Numbered from the stretch's first letter, positions 51,540 through 60,612 are shown. The stretch is DNA of 64,000 nucleotides from Anoxybacterium sp963668245 (GCA_963668245.2 CAXXKB010000003.1:6338-70337); one strand, 5' to 3'. Numbers and translations: made by a program. Notes: generated by a model from the sequence alone, not told the origin.

Positions 51540-54215
51540 TCAAGTCTCTGTTCTCAACCCCAGCGCTATTTTTTGCTTTTTAGTTTCAGGTTTTATGTAT
51601 TGCTCATCAAAATCCATTTCTTCAAAATCTTCTTCCTCAAGCAACAAATCCAAATCAATATATTCCAATGGCTTTCCTCGTAGAATATTTTGAATATCGT
51701 ACGCGATATTTTCCAATGTCAGCCTATTCCCGTTACAGTCGCTTTTATCCTGTTCCAAGACAAACGAAGTGAGCAAGTTCTTGATTTCATCTACCGTCAA
51801 ATTCTTGTTCTTTCGATCAAACACAGCAATTGTCCCGTTCAAGAACGTATACGCAAGTATCATTTTTATTTCATTGCGCTGCCCTTCATTCAGCTGCATT
51901 CTCTGCGGATTCTGCAGTTCTTCATAATCCACTTGCAGCGCATGTAAATTTAAATCGGCATGCAACGATGGAATGCGTAATTCATGACGATCTTTTTCCG
52001 TATCAAAATCTTCCGCTAAGTATTGGTACCGGTATTTCATACGAGTTTTTCCCGTATTGAAAATCGCTTTTGGTCGAATATCCCGTCCTTTTTTGTCTCG
52101 CCGCATGATCGAACGAATCACGACCATCTCGCCTTCCTGCAGCTGCATGAGCCGATTTTCGGAGAGCAACGGCTGCCGATCCACACTCGTGGTGCGGGTA
52201 GAATCCAAATCCAACACTTTCCCGCTGCGGCTATCGATTTCAATCGTGCGGTAGCCAATCTTTTCACTGATTTCTTTCGCAGTCTCCTTGTTGGTTGTGA
52301 AAATGTATAAATGATTCTGGCAATTATCTTTGATGGAAGTGGCTTTGTCTTTTCCGTAAAGCGAATCAATCTGATTGTACCCCTGCACCACCAGGGCAAA
52401 CAGGATATTTCTTCCGAGACACACCGTCAACATGCTATCCATTCCCTCAATGGGCGGCATGTTTCCAAATTCGTCCAAAATGAATTGTACGCGTCTGTGT
52501 AGTTTCTGGCCTCGAGTAATCGTGGCCAATTGACTCAAGGTTTGATACATCTGCCGGACAAAAATCGAACAGATAACATGCATAGACGAGTCATAGTCCG
52601 GCACGACCATAAAGACGGCATAAGAATCTGTGATATACAGGACTTCCAACGACTGAATGGCTCTTTCTTTTTCCGGAACTTCTTCGCACCAAATCATGTG
52701 GGCAAAATCTTCAAACTCTTCTTTCCCATACGGATTCCGGCCTTTTGAAATGCGTTGGAAACTATACGCAACCGCTTGATCCGGATTGTCCTTTGGTACA
52801 AACTGGATTCGATCCCCCTCTGCTAACGCGTAGTCAAAATGAAGATGAAGTAACCCGTATTGTGTCGTCGGTCCGGAAACAGCTTCTACACGTCCGATTT
52901 CTTTGCCAAACGGTTGTTTCTGGTTCCTTCGGTAGAAAAGGACCTCAAAATCCTGTCCTTTCAAGCGGATATCCGTCCGCAAATGAATTTGTTTCGGAAA
53001 TCCCACTCGGGCCATGTCAATGGAATTGATACTCGTTAATTTTGCAATGGCGTCTCCTGTAAAAATCTCCAATTTTGAGCTGGCAACCGAAAAGATCGAG
53101 CCGCGGGTATTCCCTTTGGCAAAGTTACTGGTAGCGTATTGTTGCTTGGCCACACTGGTAGGAGGTAACCCTTCAAAATACTCGTCCAGGGCATTGACTT
53201 CCGTTTTGCCGCCGTCTTTCGAATAATTTTTTGATCCCATTTCGCTCAAAAAGGACGCGACATTTTTTAACGTAATCCGCTCCGGATGGTAATTATCCGG
53301 GTCATAGTACTCTTCACATAACGCTAAGATAATCGCAGAGACTAACGCTTGTGCGGAATTGTCCCAAAAGGGTTCCTTTGCGTTCGGGTTATTATAGAGA
53401 GAAAACGTCAATGTTTTCGTGCGTTTTTGCGCTTCCGCATAGTCCCCCTTTTCAAAGGCTTGTTTCACCAATTCCAGCGGATTGTAGCTCATGCCTTCCG
53501 TGGGATTCAGAATATTCAACACTTCTACGCGGTAGCCTCTTTTTCGCAACGTCTCATAGCTTGCTGTATACAGTTCGCCCTTCGGATCATTGATTACCAA
53601 ATTCGGTTTCGCACTGGCACGAGAATTGATATCAATCATCGGGAAAACCAACAGTTCCCCTTTCCCGGAGCGGGAAGTTCCAATGACCGCTGAATTTTGT
53701 GTGCTTTCGTCTACAAACACCGTGTCCTTTACTCGCGATATCAAAGTCCCACCTAAGCCATCCCATTCTTTTTTCTTTTCTGGAACTGCCGTATAGGTAC
53801 GGGAAATCTCTTCCAGCGTTGCTAAGGCGCTGTCGCCTTTTTGATTGCGATTCAAGGTACCATATCTGCTGCGCAGCTTAAACATGGTGTATAGGGCTAC
53901 CCCGAAAGCAAGGCCATAACTTCCCCCATGCAGCCAGGTGACCCCTCTTGTATCCGGATAAAAATTTCTCGCGTTGATAAAAGTAGTCCAATTGACACCC
54001 GAAAATCCGGTTAACAACTGAAAATCGGGAGCTGTAACAAACAACAACAACCGTGTGACCGTTTCAATCAGAAACGTAGCAGCGATGGCTGAAACCACAA
54101 AAACTGTGACGCCAACGAAGAAAATCATACCCCAGTTCCCCAGGTAGGCAGATAACCCTTTGGGTTTGCCTTCTTTCGAACGATCCTTTGAAAATGTAGA
54201 TGGTCTTGTTCGCAA
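51540..54215 (-). CDS. VirD4/TraG-type coupling protein (TrsK-like)
   Basis: The start is probably TTG at 54215 after GGGGGTG; the longer frame overlaps the upstream stop. The 891-residue protein has two membrane helices near residues 40 and 115. Walker A is GTSRSGKGELLVFPM, and Walker B is FILDEFGNMP. Between them lies an extra stretch of about 100 residues, beta-rich (IHLRTDIRLKGQDFEVLFY to RIQFVPKDNPDQAVAYSF), that typical TraG proteins lack. A 200-residue tail extends past the ATPase core. It brings the relaxase-DNA complex to the channel. Confidence 0.92.
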   Translation of the reverse strand: MRTRPSTFSKDRSKEGKPKGLSAYLGNWGMIFFVGVTVFVVSAIAATFLIETVTRLLLFVTAPDFQLLTGFSGVNWTTFINARNFYPDTRGVTWLHGGSYGLAFGVALYTMFKLRSRYGTLNRNQKGDSALATLEEISRTYTAVPEKKKEWDGLGGTLISRVKDTVFVDESTQNSAVIGTSRSGKGELLVFPMIDINSRASAKPNLVINDPKGELYTASYETLRKRGYRVEVLNILNPTEGMSYNPLELVKQAFEKGDYAEAQKRTKTLTFSLYNNPNAKEPFWDNSAQALVSAIILALCEEYYDPDNYHPERITLKNVASFLSEMGSKNYSKDGGKTEVNALDEYFEGLPPTSVAKQQYATSNFAKGNTRGSIFSVASSKLEIFTGDAIAKLTSINSIDMARVGFPKQIHLRTDIRLKGQDFEVLFYRRNQKQPFGKEIGRVEAVSGPTTQYGLLHLHFDYALAEGDRIQFVPKDNPDQAVAYSFQRISKGRNPYGKEEFEDFAHMIWCEEVPEKERAIQSLEVLYITDSYAVFMVVPDYDSSMHVICSIFVRQMYQTLSQLATITRGQKLHRRVQFILDEFGNMPPIEGMDSMLTVCLGRNILFALVVQGYNQIDSLYGKDKATSIKDNCQNHLYIFTTNKETAKEISEKIGYRTIEIDSRSGKVLDLDSTRTTSVDRQPLLSENRLMQLQEGEMVVIRSIMRRDKKGRDIRPKAIFNTGKTRMKYRYQYLAEDFDTEKDRHELRIPSLHADLNLHALQVDYEELQNPQRMQLNEGQRNEIKMILAYTFLNGTIAVFDRKNKNLTVDEIKNLLTSFVLEQDKSDCNGNRLTLENIAYDIQNILRGKPLEYIDLDLLLEEEDFEEMDFDEQYIKPETKKQKIALGLRTET

Positions 54216-54237
54216 AAACGATTCACCCCCGCTTTCT

Positions 54238-55947
54238 TTACAGTAATGTGGATAGAAGGACAATAACCATAATCAAGAACGATGACGCACTCAGTACCAT
54301 ACCCGCTTTTTGTTTCTGACTATTGACTTCCAGGAAGGTTTTGAAGGAATGATTCAGTTCTTCTTTTTCTTTCGCATACATTTCTAAATTCGCTTCTTTG
54401 CGCTCTTGCTCGGCGTGGGTTTTTGCCATAAATAACTGGTACTCTTTTTCTACCTTATCCACTTCCGCACGCAAAGCAGCGATTTGCAGGTCTTTTTCTC
54501 GCAAAGTTTCTTCCAAGTGTTCCTGTGCCCTTAAGCGATAGGTTTCCGCTTTGATTCGGTATTGCTTGCTTTTTTCTGTTTGTTGGATTTCCCGTTCCAT
54601 CCCGATAAATTCTTCCAGCCATTTCCCTTTATTCGTGGAAAGTTCTGCGGCTGTCTGATCATCAAACTCTTTCAAGAGCGTCTGACGTTTTTGGAGCAGC
54701 TCTTCTTTTGCTTCCTTTTGGCTGGTTGCCAACGCTTCAAGAAGTGCCGCCCTTAATCGCTGCTTTTCCTCTTGAATGGTGTTTTCCAGCTCTGCTTTTC
54801 TTCTGGCATATTCTTGTGTCAAAAATGAATTCCCTTTTTCGGCCAATTCCTCTTTTTTGATCCGCTCCTTCTCTCTCAAACGATCGTCCAACTGGGTAAG
54901 GGCATATCGATAATTTCGTTCCAGAATAGCTTGCTGTTCTTGTTGTTCTTCTTCAATTCTAAGAAGGAAGAGGTGTCTTTCTTCCGCGTACTGTTCTTTC
55001 GCTCGCGCTTCCACATTTTGCAGAATTTCCTCGTATTCTTTTTCCTTCATTATCCGGAACGCCGTTACTTCACCTTCCAAAATCTTTTCCAATTCAGCTG
55101 TTTTTTCCGCTTGAAAATACGCGAATGACCGTTCATGAGAAAGCATTATATTTTCTAATAGCTGTGCTTTCTCTTGTTCCCGTTCCAAATGAAACTGCGC
55201 CAGTTGCTTCTCGTAAACATTTTGTTCGGAATCAGCCAGAACCGTTTGCCAACCGCTTATTTTTTGACGGATTGCCCACAATAGCTCTTTTTCAAAAAAA
55301 AGGGACCCTGATTCTATTTTTTGGGTTTCTTCCCGGATTTCTATTTCTGCTACAGCGACATCCTGCGGATTATTCCTTTTTGAAGGGCCTTCCTCTTCGC
55401 TCTCTATTGTCAGATTCTCCGGATGTCGTTCAGACTGCTCTGTATCTTCCAACTCACTTTCGGCTAACGCCCACTCTGCTTCCGTGAAATCTTGGGTGAA
55501 ATCATATTCCTTCACAACCTGCAGTGTCTCTGAAAGATTTTCCTGATCCGGATCCTTTTTCTTGAATGCAGGGAGCCAGCGTTTACTTTCTTTTTTCTTC
55601 CGCACTGTGACTTCTGGTCCGATACTTTTTAGCAATTCTTTTTGCAGGTTCTCAAAATCAGGAAAGTCCATATGATTTGAGAGGAAATATTCTTCCAAGT
55701 AGGACGCCAATGAAAAATACTCCTGTTGCACTTCATTACTTTTCAATTCCAACTTCAACAGTGCAGAAGAAGATTCCGTATTCGTTTGCTTAATTTCCAA
55801 TTGGGGCATTTCAAAAAACGAACTGGTTTGAACGGCCTGATAGGCCTTCATTTGACTCTCCGCTTCGAATAACGTAACCTCACGCGGGTTCTTCCCCACA
55901 AAGCGTTTAAACGCCTTCGGCATATGGCTATACGTCACATACAGCAT
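54238..55947 (-). CDS. Tail-anchored long coiled-coil conjugation protein
   Basis: The 569-residue protein has a globular N-terminus of about 100 residues, a Glu-rich linker, a coiled coil from about 230 to 540 and one membrane helix at the extreme C-terminus (GMVLSASSFLIMVIVLLSTLL). The N-terminus would face the cytoplasm. It sits just upstream of the coupling protein gene and may tether the transfer complex. The family is not recognised, but TrsJ- and TraD-like roles are possible. Confidence 0.65.
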   Translation of the reverse strand: MLYVTYSHMPKAFKRFVGKNPREVTLFEAESQMKAYQAVQTSSFFEMPQLEIKQTNTESSSALLKLELKSNEVQQEYFSLASYLEEYFLSNHMDFPDFENLQKELLKSIGPEVTVRKKKESKRWLPAFKKKDPDQENLSETLQVVKEYDFTQDFTEAEWALAESELEDTEQSERHPENLTIESEEEGPSKRNNPQDVAVAEIEIREETQKIESGSLFFEKELLWAIRQKISGWQTVLADSEQNVYEKQLAQFHLEREQEKAQLLENIMLSHERSFAYFQAEKTAELEKILEGEVTAFRIMKEKEYEEILQNVEARAKEQYAEERHLFLLRIEEEQQEQQAILERNYRYALTQLDDRLREKERIKKEELAEKGNSFLTQEYARRKAELENTIQEEKQRLRAALLEALATSQKEAKEELLQKRQTLLKEFDDQTAAELSTNKGKWLEEFIGMEREIQQTEKSKQYRIKAETYRLRAQEHLEETLREKDLQIAALRAEVDKVEKEYQLFMAKTHAEQERKEANLEMYAKEKEELNHSFKTFLEVNSQKQKAGMVLSASSFLIMVIVLLSTLL

Positions 55948-56025
55948 AGTGTTCCTCCTTTCTTGGCAAATAAAAAAGGACTCTTCTGGTATTCCTTCAG
56001 TCCCGTTTATACGCTATTCACTTTT

Positions 56026-56289
56026 TTAAAAATTCGAAATTTGTTGTAGCCATTCTGCAAGGGCTCCTGCACCCCAGATTAAAACAGCCCCAATGATCAG
56101 GCCCACCACCGAGCTTTTCGCTTCACGCAGCCCCTCTCTGCCGCCGGTAACTACTTTAAATCCTAATATGGCAATAAAAACAACCAGTACGCCGATTCCG
56201 ATACCTTGCAGCAAATTTGTAATGTCCCCCGTAGCTTGGTTCAAACTACTTTGTAAATTGCTCGTTAAAAGAATGGATTGAAGTATCAT
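56026..56289 (-). CDS. TrbC/VirB2-like pilin-type membrane protein
   Basis: The 87 residues have two membrane helices, IGIGVLVVFIAILGFKVVTGG and AKSSVVGLIIGAVLIWGAGAL, with a short Gly-Arg-rich loop (GGREGLREAK). This is the layout of VirB2-like subunits in Gram-positive systems. TAGGAGG precedes the ATG. Confidence 0.85.
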   Translation of the reverse strand: MILQSILLTSNLQSSLNQATGDITNLLQGIGIGVLVVFIAILGFKVVTGGREGLREAKSSVVGLIIGAVLIWGAGALAEWLQQISNF

Positions 56290-56313
56290 GGTATTTCCTC
56301 CTACGTTCTTGGA

Positions 56314-56613
56314 TTAATTATCTACTTGTTCTTTCGGTGTAGGCATATCGGCTTCAACCAACAGCGCTACTTGTGGAACGATTTGCGTTGGATTCTGTAG
56401 TTGCTCTGCCAGGCGTTTGTTTATTTTTTCTTGCTTGTGGTAATCCAAAATGACGGCTTTAAACAGTTTATACTCCGTTGAAGTCCGATCAAAAAGCTTT
56501 CCTAATGCTTCTTGAAGCATTTCGTCTTCAAAAGCTTTGACACTTTTCCCTTCCAGGGCGAGTTGCTTTTTATAGAGTTGATTGGCTACCTGGGTGTCTA
56601 ATGCAATGGTCAT
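56314..56613 (-). CDS. Small cytoplasmic protein of the conjugation operon
   Basis: The ATG chosen follows GGAAGGG and gives 99 residues. It is helical, and the part MTIALDTQVANQLYKKQLAL resembles ribbon-helix-helix or regulator-like proteins without certainty. It is 24 nt before the pilin gene. Its role is unknown. Confidence 0.6.
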   Translation of the reverse strand: MTIALDTQVANQLYKKQLALEGKSVKAFEDEMLQEALGKLFDRTSTEYKLFKAVILDYHKQEKINKRLAEQLQNPTQIVPQVALLVEADMPTPKEQVDN

Positions 56614-56630
56614 GGGATCCCTTCCTTTCT

Positions 56631-57245
56631 TCAAATTTCGCAATAAGTAATAAAAAAAAGGTTGCTCTCTTTCATGCATGAGAAAACAACCTTGTAGCTA
56701 TTCATTTTATGTTGCGCTTCCTCTGGTAGCATCCGTTGAATAGAGGCTGCCATTGCTTGTTGAAAGCTTTCTTTACCGCTTTGAAACAAGGCGTAAAGAA
56801 AGTCTTCGCTATGGGCTCCGCGAATGTCATCTACGCAAAAATTCACTTCAGTAATTTCGGTAGCGTTTTGTCCCAAAATAACGGTAAAAAGCATTTCCAA
56901 ACCATAATTTTCCAATTGCCAATTGACTTTGAAAACCTGGTGATTTTGTTCTGAAAGTCGGTAAATGTCCGTAATCTCAATCTGTGGTTCCGGTAGGCTA
57001 TAGAAGTATCCCAATAAATCATTGGCTGTGATATTCAATGTTTTCGTGATTTTTTCGACACTTGCATACTGAATTGACCGATTCTGCTGTTTAGCAATCT
57101 TGGCTATGCCATTGTAGGTCATGCCGCATTGCTTTGCCAGTTCGTCATACGTCATTTTCCGGTTACGCAGTACCGTTTCAAGAGTATTCTGAATCTTCTT
57201 CCCCTCCTTCTGCTTCGTAGAGATGCTTCCGGCATTTACTCGCAA
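56631..57245 (-). CDS. XRE-family regulator at the head of the conjugation operon
   Basis: The long frame begins with TTG at 57245 without a ribosome binding site. AAGGAGGGGAAGAAG lies 8 nt before codon 18, ATT at 57194, so an ATT start giving 187 residues is possible. Residues 20-75 form a helix-turn-helix (MTYDELAKQCGMTYNGIAKIAKQ). The rest is a conserved ligand- or partner-binding domain (QIEITDIYRLSEQNHQVFKVNW). It may control the tra operon. Ends at 56631, 17 nt before the next gene. Confidence 0.7.
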   Translation of the reverse strand: MRVNAGSISTKQKEGKKIQNTLETVLRNRKMTYDELAKQCGMTYNGIAKIAKQQNRSIQYASVEKITKTLNITANDLLGYFYSLPEPQIEITDIYRLSEQNHQVFKVNWQLENYGLEMLFTVILGQNATEITEVNFCVDDIRGAHSEDFLYALFQSGKESFQQAMAASIQRMLPEEAQHKMNSYKVVFSCMKESNLFFITYCEI

Positions 57246-57321
57246 ACAGCCACTCGGCTGTATTAAGCGCTTCGTCTTCGCTCGCTTGCGTGAACAACAA
57301 GAATCCTGGCAAAGATGTAGC

Positions 57322-57492
57322 TCATGTTGTGCGAGAAATAACGGATAAACCTAATGTTGCTATTGCGGGTATCCCCCTGGATCCCTCCGACCGTCGTTTT
57401 TCTCGAACGATATCTTTTAGAGCATAGCAGGCGGTTTCTACCGCCAATAGTCCGTCCACTCCGACCGACATAGGATTTTTCAAGAGCTCCAT
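57322..57492 (-). CDS. Small plasmid protein (56 residues)
   Basis: The ATG chosen has GGAAGGAG 3-9 nt upstream. The product begins MELLKNPMSVGVDGLLAVET and ends with a basic/Ser-rich tail. It is the first gene of the conjugation series and lies just downstream of the AAAACTTTT repeats. The function is unknown. Confidence 0.5.
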   Translation of the reverse strand: MELLKNPMSVGVDGLLAVETACYALKDIVREKRRSEGSRGIPAIATLGLSVISRTT

Positions 57493-57533
57493 ACGCTCCT
57501 TCCCTTTCGGGTATTTAGTTGTCACAAGAGCAA

Positions 57534-57583
57534 TTTAAAAGTTTTCATTCAAAAAAACTTTTATTCTCATGAAAACTTTTCAT
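57534..57583. promoter_or_regulatory. Three AAAACTTTT boxes upstream of the conjugation operon
   Basis: GAATGAAAACTTTT (inverted), AAAAAACTTTTATTC and GAAAACTTTTCATT occur within 50 nt of the start of the first tra gene. The same core occurs three times upstream of repA (59455-59512). A plasmid regulator could bind both and link transfer with replication. Confidence 0.5.
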
Positions 57584-57645
57584 TTCACTATAGGTTTATT
57601 ATAGCACAACTGGTTGAAATCACAAACGATTTTTCTTGTAATATA

Positions 57646-58065
57646 CTACTCTTTTGTCTTCCGCTTTACTTCGCGTTCTTCTGCCTTTTCTATCAGCTTT
57701 TCCTTCACTTTTCGGGCCGATTTGTATGAGGTCACTTCCACGTATTTCGCATAATTTTTAACATCTTCTTTCCAAAATAAGCGGGTATAGTAATATTTTT
57801 TATCTCCAAATATGTGCACAGGAGTTAAAATTCCATTACTTACATCACGGGTAATCCGCGCATTTTCTGCACCTGTTTTTTCTGCAAATTCCGCTTGAGA
57901 AAGGCAATAACGCTCCATCAAGTCCGTTAGCAACTCTTGGCGGAGAGGTTTATTCGCCTCTAACGTTTCGTAGACTAATTCTTTATCCGCTAGCAAATGT
58001 TCCATTACGTTCTTTGCTAACGCGTCATCGTTCATAATTTGATTGATTATCTGGTTTTCTGGCAT
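57646..58065 (-). CDS. DNA-binding-like hypothetical protein next to repA
   Basis: The 139-residue protein contains a possible helix-turn-helix (RYCLSQAEFAEKTGAENARITRDV) followed by GILTPVHIFGDKKYYYTRLFWKEDV, which resembles excisionase or replication-control proteins. The C-terminus is strongly basic. It starts 12 nt after the repA stop and may be a second gene of the replication operon. Confidence 0.65.
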   Translation of the reverse strand: MPENQIINQIMNDDALAKNVMEHLLADKELVYETLEANKPLRQELLTDLMERYCLSQAEFAEKTGAENARITRDVSNGILTPVHIFGDKKYYYTRLFWKEDVKNYAKYVEVTSYKSARKVKEKLIEKAEEREVKRKTKE

Positions 58066-58076
58066 GATTACTCCCC

Positions 58077-59267
58077 TTATTTTTCAGGATGGCTTTCTAA
58101 CCTGTGCCCCTGATTTGATGTATTTGAAGTACTCTCAACCGTCCGAAGATAGTCAAAAGTAGGCAATGATTCGGTCTGTGTTTCGTCGAGCGCTATAATT
58201 TCAATCCAGTGTAACGCTAGTTTTTTAAAGCTGATAAAAAAGTAAGCCTTTGGATCGCGAATCGTTGCATTTGTACGCAAGTGGCGCAAGACGTTATACA
58301 GCGTGGTTAAATAACCTTCCTGTAGGTCCTGACTATATGCACTCGTGTCCGCGAAGAAATAGACCCCAAGGGGCTTTCCGCTTTCTCTTTCTGCGGATTT
58401 CGTAGCTTGTACGACCGTTTCAATGGTTTCTAAAAACAGACTATAGTCATCTCGAGCGTATTTTACGAGAATTTCTACAAAGCGCTCCCCATAGGTTTCC
58501 ACTAGCTCTTTTTCTTGAATCGCTTGTTCAATCATAAAATCACCCGTACTTTCAGGCGGTGTTTGAAAAGCGTGATTGAATGCATGATTTTGTAAAACGT
58601 CCGCGGCGCGTTGATCTTTATACTCTTTATTATCTTTATGTTTAGTATTAGTAATATAAGTCTTATTAGGTAGCAGATTCTGCGACACTGGACTAGCAGA
58701 TTCTGCGACACTGTGAAAAGCTTGATTTGGCGCTGTTTTGTTCAGTGTAGCAAATTCTGCTATACTGTTTGGAACTTGATTTGACGGTGTTTTCTCCAGT
58801 GTAGCAGATTTTGCTACACTGGGAGATTTAGCATTAACGGACTCAGGATCTTTTGATACGGCTAGGATATCTTCTCCTGTTTCAGCTTGATTAATTTGGT
58901 AAATGTCATCAACTGTGATTTCTGGCTTCATCAAATATAACCGAAAGGGCGCGTTGAATTTTTTTTGTTCCTGACTCAATAAATTCGCGTCCATCAGTTC
59001 TTTTTTGATATTGGTGATTTTACGAGGAGACACATTCAAAATTTCTGACAATGTTTGATTTGTGTAGACAAAGTAAAGGGAGTCCGAAGAATCAATCCAC
59101 TTATTTTTGATAGATAGCTGCAGCCGATCCAGCAGCAAAGCATATAAAATTTTGGCATCGTTAGATAGTTTTTTGTATTTCTCATTCGTGAAAAAAACTT
59201 TCGGCATTTGGTAGTACTTCATGCCATACTGTTCTTGTAGCGTAAAAAATAGATTATGGGTTTGCAT
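58077..59267 (-). CDS. repA: RepA_N-family replication initiator
   Basis: The ATG chosen follows AAGGGAAG and gives 396 residues. The N-terminal 130 residues are the conserved winged-helix DNA-binding domain (YYQMPKVFFTNEKYKKLSNDAKILYALLLDR, then SEILNVSPRKITNIKKEL). The middle (about residues 140-220) is variable and encoded by iterons. The C-terminal domain is specific for the host genus. Such plasmids include pSK41 and pAD1. It initiates theta replication at sites within its own gene. Confidence 0.95.
   Translation of the reverse strand: MQTHNLFFTLQEQYGMKYYQMPKVFFTNEKYKKLSNDAKILYALLLDRLQLSIKNKWIDSSDSLYFVYTNQTLSEILNVSPRKITNIKKELMDANLLSQEQKKFNAPFRLYLMKPEITVDDIYQINQAETGEDILAVSKDPESVNAKSPSVAKSATLEKTPSNQVPNSIAEFATLNKTAPNQAFHSVAESASPVSQNLLPNKTYITNTKHKDNKEYKDQRAADVLQNHAFNHAFQTPPESTGDFMIEQAIQEKELVETYGERFVEILVKYARDDYSLFLETIETVVQATKSAERESGKPLGVYFFADTSAYSQDLQEGYLTTLYNVLRHLRTNATIRDPKAYFFISFKKLALHWIEIIALDETQTESLPTFDYLRTVESTSNTSNQGHRLESHPEK
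58671..58821. repeat. Iterons inside repA, probable replication origin
   Basis: Four copies of TAGCAGATTCTGCGACACTG with a few changes lie at 58671-58690, 58694-58713, 58748-58767 and 58802-58821. The last two are spaced 54 nt apart and are partly palindromic (CAGTGTAGCA and TGCTACACTG). They fall in the variable middle of repA, where RepA_N plasmids have their origin. Confidence 0.85.
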
Positions 59268-59370
59268 AGAAAAACTTCCCTTCTCAAACAAAAAAATGTA
59301 GCAAGGGAAGTTTCGAATCAGTAAACTTATCCGTATTTACACGAATAGAAAATTATCGTATACTGAAATT

Positions 59371-59430
59371 GCGAAGTTAGAAACTTCCCCTACTCCTACT
59401 CCTAAGACAGGTGGGTAGGGGATTTTTTTT
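59371..59430 (+). ncRNA. Probable antisense RNA controlling repA (countertranscript)
   Basis: On the plus strand TTTACA (59336-59341) and TATACT (59359-59364) are exactly 17 nt apart. The transcript would start near 59371 and end at a terminator with CCCCTAC (59387-59393), GTAGGGG (59415-59421) and eight T. It is antisense to the repA leader, since the repA promoter must lie further right. GGGAAGTTTC and GAAACTTCCC in this leader form an inverted pair, as in the pSK41 RNAI region. Confidence 0.75.
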
Positions 59431-59454
59431 GTATTTTTTTATATTTTAACAAAT

Positions 59455-59512
59455 TAAAAACTTTTAACAAATAAAAACTTTTTAATTGTTAAAAGTTTTT
59501 ATTTGTTTTAGA
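59455..59512. promoter_or_regulatory. AAAAACTTTTA repeats and probable repA promoter
   Basis: AAAAACTTTTAACA, AAAAACTTTTTAATT and the inverse TTAAAAGTTTTT are arranged in tandem. A minus-strand TTGTTA, 16 nt, TAAAAT lies in the same place. The repeats may be operators over the repA promoter. Confidence 0.45.
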
Positions 59513-59639
59513 AATTTAGAATTACTAAGGATAGTATGGTGCTACTATTTATTAGATACTTGAGTTGACTTAAAGGTATCTCAAAAAAAAAAAACCTGTA
59601 AAGGCTTATTTTATCAAGGCTGTAAGCGTTTTTTGATAG

Positions 59640-59925
59640 AATTGTAGATTTGTAGACTCGTCTACTTGTAGATGGGTAGATTTGTATATGAGTAGATTTG
59701 TAGACTCGTCTACTTGCGGATTTGGTCTGCTTTTGGTGGGTTGTTAAAAAGGCTTATAATACTATTAAATTGGGGTTTACATTAAATTCTTTTATTGATT
59801 AATTTTTATTTTGTATGTATATTTGTAGATTTGTAGACGTGTAGATACGTATGTGTATCTACACGTCTACCTATCTACTTGTAGACGTGTAGATAGGTAG
59901 ATAGGTAGACGGTTTTATTTTTAAT
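59640..59925. repeat. Centromere-like repeats, set 1
   Basis: GTAGATTTGTAGACTCGTCTAC and many variants of GTAGAT and GTAGAC in both orientations occur around 59640-59725 and again at 59820-59910. They are the same motif as set 2 before the intact parA and belong to the dead parA copy. They resemble plasmid partition sites. Confidence 0.75.
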
Positions 59926-60022
59926 ATTTAGACAAGACGAAATAGGTAAAATAGGGTATGAATGTACGGATGTAGACACGTATACATAAAAATGATGCGG
60001 GATTAGATTGAACGTTGAGGGG

Positions 60023-60187
60023 ATGACATTTTTGAAATTTTAAAGCTAAATTCCCGATAATTTATAATGAAGGGAAAATCCATTATAAATTATCGGGTTC
60101 TACAAACATTTTTTAATAGTTAGGAGAGCGCAGGTTAAAGGAGGAATTGGAAAGACAACTAATAGTGCGGGAGTCAGACATTTATGA
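60023..60187 (+). pseudogene. Dead parA remnant with a small palindromic insertion
   Basis: GTTAAAGGAGGAATTGGAAAGACAACTAATAGTGCG at 60134 onward encodes VKGGIGKTTNSA, the P-loop of ParA, matching FKGGTGKTTNSA of the intact gene. The start region matches the intact gene with an indel. An 89-bp insertion (60046-60134) flanked by TTAAAG on both sides splits it. It carries the 17-bp perfect palindrome arms CCCGATAATTTATAATG (60053-60069) and their complement (60081-60097). The gene stops after 17 codons past the P-loop. Confidence 0.75.
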
Positions 60188-60471
60188 ATCAAAAAAATAT
60201 CTAGAAACCCGCTCGAAAGTGCTTTTTTTGTCAATTCCACGCTCAATAATTGTCGTGACTCAATGAAATAAATAATAAAGGTATTTTCCTTATAGTTAAA
60301 AGTTTTGAAACCCAAATTCGCTGCTTCCTCCCATGTCACCTGAACTATTTGCGAAAACGGAAAAGAACGAAACATCAAGGTTGAAAAAATTGGCATTAAA
60401 ATGGAAGCAATCTGATGGTTCAGGCAATCGATAGGATATCCATCTCCAACTAAAACAGAATCAATGTCCAT
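60100..60471 (-). CDS. Doubtful open frame next to the dead parA
   Basis: A 123-codon frame starts MDIDSVLVGDGYPIDCLNHQ. Its last 25 codons run over the antisense of the parA remnant, so its end is not original. No ribosome binding site is convincing. It may be a fragment of a lost gene. Confidence 0.3.
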   Translation of the reverse strand: MDIDSVLVGDGYPIDCLNHQIASILMPIFSTLMFRSFPFSQIVQVTWEEAANLGFKTFNYKENTFIIYFIESRQLLSVELTKKALSSGFLDIFLIHKCLTPALLVVFPIPPLTCALLTIKKCL

Positions 60472-60612
60472 GTACTCAGTTCATTCCCATTTTCTTCATG
60501 TGAACCATGTTGATTCACCCCATTTAGACCGAGTGATCTCCTGATTGCTATTCGGTTGGCATGGTCTGGGATACGCCAATGACGAGGTTTTTTGTTTCCA
60601 AATCGGCTTATA

